Source of the DNA: Actinomycetes bacterium | GTDB lineage: Bacteria; Actinomycetota; Acidimicrobiia; Acidimicrobiales; UBA8190 | Assembly (NCBI GenBank): GCA_021798135.1 | Contig: JAJZYI010000063.1 | Span: forward strand, 1 to 12,933 | Length of the DNA: 12,933 bases | Reading direction: 5' to 3' | Part shown: one piece after another, positions 12,118 through 12,933 of the stretch | Numbering within the stretch: the first letter of the stretch is position 1 | Layout: every line of letters begins with the position of its first letter | Program-made: the position numbers and the translations under genes | Notes under the pieces: generated by a model | The model's input: only the letters and a program-made list of their open reading frames with translations | Told to the model about the DNA's origin: nothing | The model's database searches: none

Positions 12118-12933
12118 GTGCCGGCGCCCCGGCGTCGGTCGCGGCCAGCGGGCCGCGCGCGGCGCGACGGCGGGCCGGCCGCCGAGCCCGAGCGGACGGC
12201 CGAGCCCGAACGGACGGACCGGACCGAGCCCGAGCGGACCGTCCGCCTGCGGCTGGACGTGGCCTACGACGGCAGCGACTTCCACGGCTTCGCCGTGCAG
12301 CACGGCCAGCGGACGGTGGCCGGCGTGCTGGCCGAGGCCATCGCCACCGTGGTGCGCCACCCGGTCGCCCTCACCTGCGCCGGGCGCACCGACGCCGGCG
12401 TCCACGCGCAGGGGCAGGTCGTCCACGTCGACGTCGACGAGGCGGCGGTGGCGGGGGACGGGGCGCTGGCGCGGCTGGTGCGATCCGTCGGCGCCATGGT
12501 CGGCCCCGAGGTGGCCGTGCGCGGCGCGGCGCTCGCCGAGCCCGCCTTCGACGCGCGCCGGCAGGCCACGGCGCGCCACTACCGGTACCTGGTGCACCAG
12601 GCCGACGTGGCCGACCCGCTGCTGCGCACGCTGGTGTGGACGGTGCCCGGCCCGCTCGACCTCCGGGCCATGGCCGCCGGGGCCGACGCCCTGCTCGGCG
12701 AGCACGACTTCCGGGCCTTCTGCCGCCGCCCACCCGACGCCGGCCCGGGCGACCCCATCGTGCGGCGGGTGCTGCAGGCCCGCTGGGCCGTGGTCGAGCC
12801 GGCCGACGCGCCCGTCGCCTGGGGGAGGCTGCTGCGCTTCGACGTGGCGGCGACCTCGTTCTGCCACCAGATGGTGCGCGCCGTGGTCGGCATGCTGGTG
12901 GCGGTCGGCCAGCGGCGCCGGACGGCCGCCGAC
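12118..12933 (+). CDS. truA: tRNA pseudouridine synthase A (3' end beyond window)
   Basis: TruA converts U38-U40 of tRNA anticodon stems to pseudouridine. Recognisable segments are RLRLDVAYDGSDFHGFAVQH (from about residue 43), the catalytic GRTDAGVHA with Asp92, the conserved tyrosine in RHYRYL (Tyr155), LLGEHDFRAFC and the late ATSFCHQMVRAVVGMLVAVG. The frame is open to the last base, with 272 codons visible, so only the final tail is missing. The start is uncertain. GTG 12118 is the first GTG after rplQ and adds about 40 Arg/Pro/Glu-rich residues, including three copies of (A/T)EPERT, before the fold begins. A shorter start near 12247-12259 on CTG or GTG cannot be excluded, and TTG 12055 is also in frame. 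Confidence 0.92.
   Translation, partial: MPAPRRRSRPAGRARRDGGPAAEPERTAEPERTDRTEPERTVRLRLDVAYDGSDFHGFAVQHGQRTVAGVLAEAIATVVRHPVALTCAGRTDAGVHAQGQVVHVDVDEAAVAGDGALARLVRSVGAMVGPEVAVRGAALAEPAFDARRQATARHYRYLVHQADVADPLLRTLVWTVPGPLDLRAMAAGADALLGEHDFRAFCRRPPDAGPGDPIVRRVLQARWAVVEPADAPVAWGRLLRFDVAATSFCHQMVRAVVGMLVAVGQRRRTAAD

Noticed and set aside
1..12933. tRNA, rRNA, mobile element or defence-system genes
   Set aside because: I found no cloverleaf, rRNA or integrase/transposase sequence; every gene is a conserved housekeeping one in the expected order.

Overview
The window lies in a chromosomal ribosomal-protein superoperon of a very GC-rich bacterium. All 25 genes are on the + strand, and nothing in it looks mobile. 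The gene order (end of rpsC, rplP-rpmC-rpsQ-rplN-rplX-rplE-rpsN-rpsH-rplF-rplR-rpsE-rpmD-rplO, then secY-adk-map, then infA-rpmJ-rpsM-rpsK-rpsD-rpoA-rplQ-truA) is the classical S10/spc/alpha arrangement. High GC, frequent GTG starts, the 61-residue zinc-type S14, and the infA/rpmJ pair between map and rpsM suggest Actinomycetota. The adenylate kinase has a zinc-type lid, unlike the mycobacterial and streptomycete enzymes I know. This makes a deep lineage such as Acidimicrobiia my best guess, but that is inference.

Bases 1-5432 are a tightly packed run of ribosomal proteins. Stops and starts mostly overlap (TGATG, ATGA, GTGA) or lie within a few bases, so translational coupling is likely. The exception is the rpsH-rplF junction, where about 200 bp hold a perfect 79-bp direct repeat at an 81-bp period plus a degenerate third copy. 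Bases 5433-5729 are a repeat-bearing spacer before secY. Bases 5730-8476 carry secY (translocon channel), adk (adenylate kinase) and map (methionine aminopeptidase). Bases 8477-8741 hold a 19-bp tandem repeat that starts inside the 3' end of map, a plausible promoter and a structured leader. Bases 8742-12058 carry infA through rplQ, including rpoA. Bases 12118 to the end carry truA, which runs off the window.

Together the genes supply ribosomal subunits, initiation factor 1, the RNA polymerase alpha subunit, protein export, removal of initiator methionine, adenylate balance and a tRNA modification enzyme.

I found no undescribed defence, mobile or biosynthetic system. The points worth a second look are small: unrelated tandem repeats in several intergenic gaps, a 70-codon repeat ORF neatly coupled between rpsH and rplF, a probable CTG start for infA, back-to-back hairpins between infA and rpmJ, and lineage-specific tails on L29 and L30.
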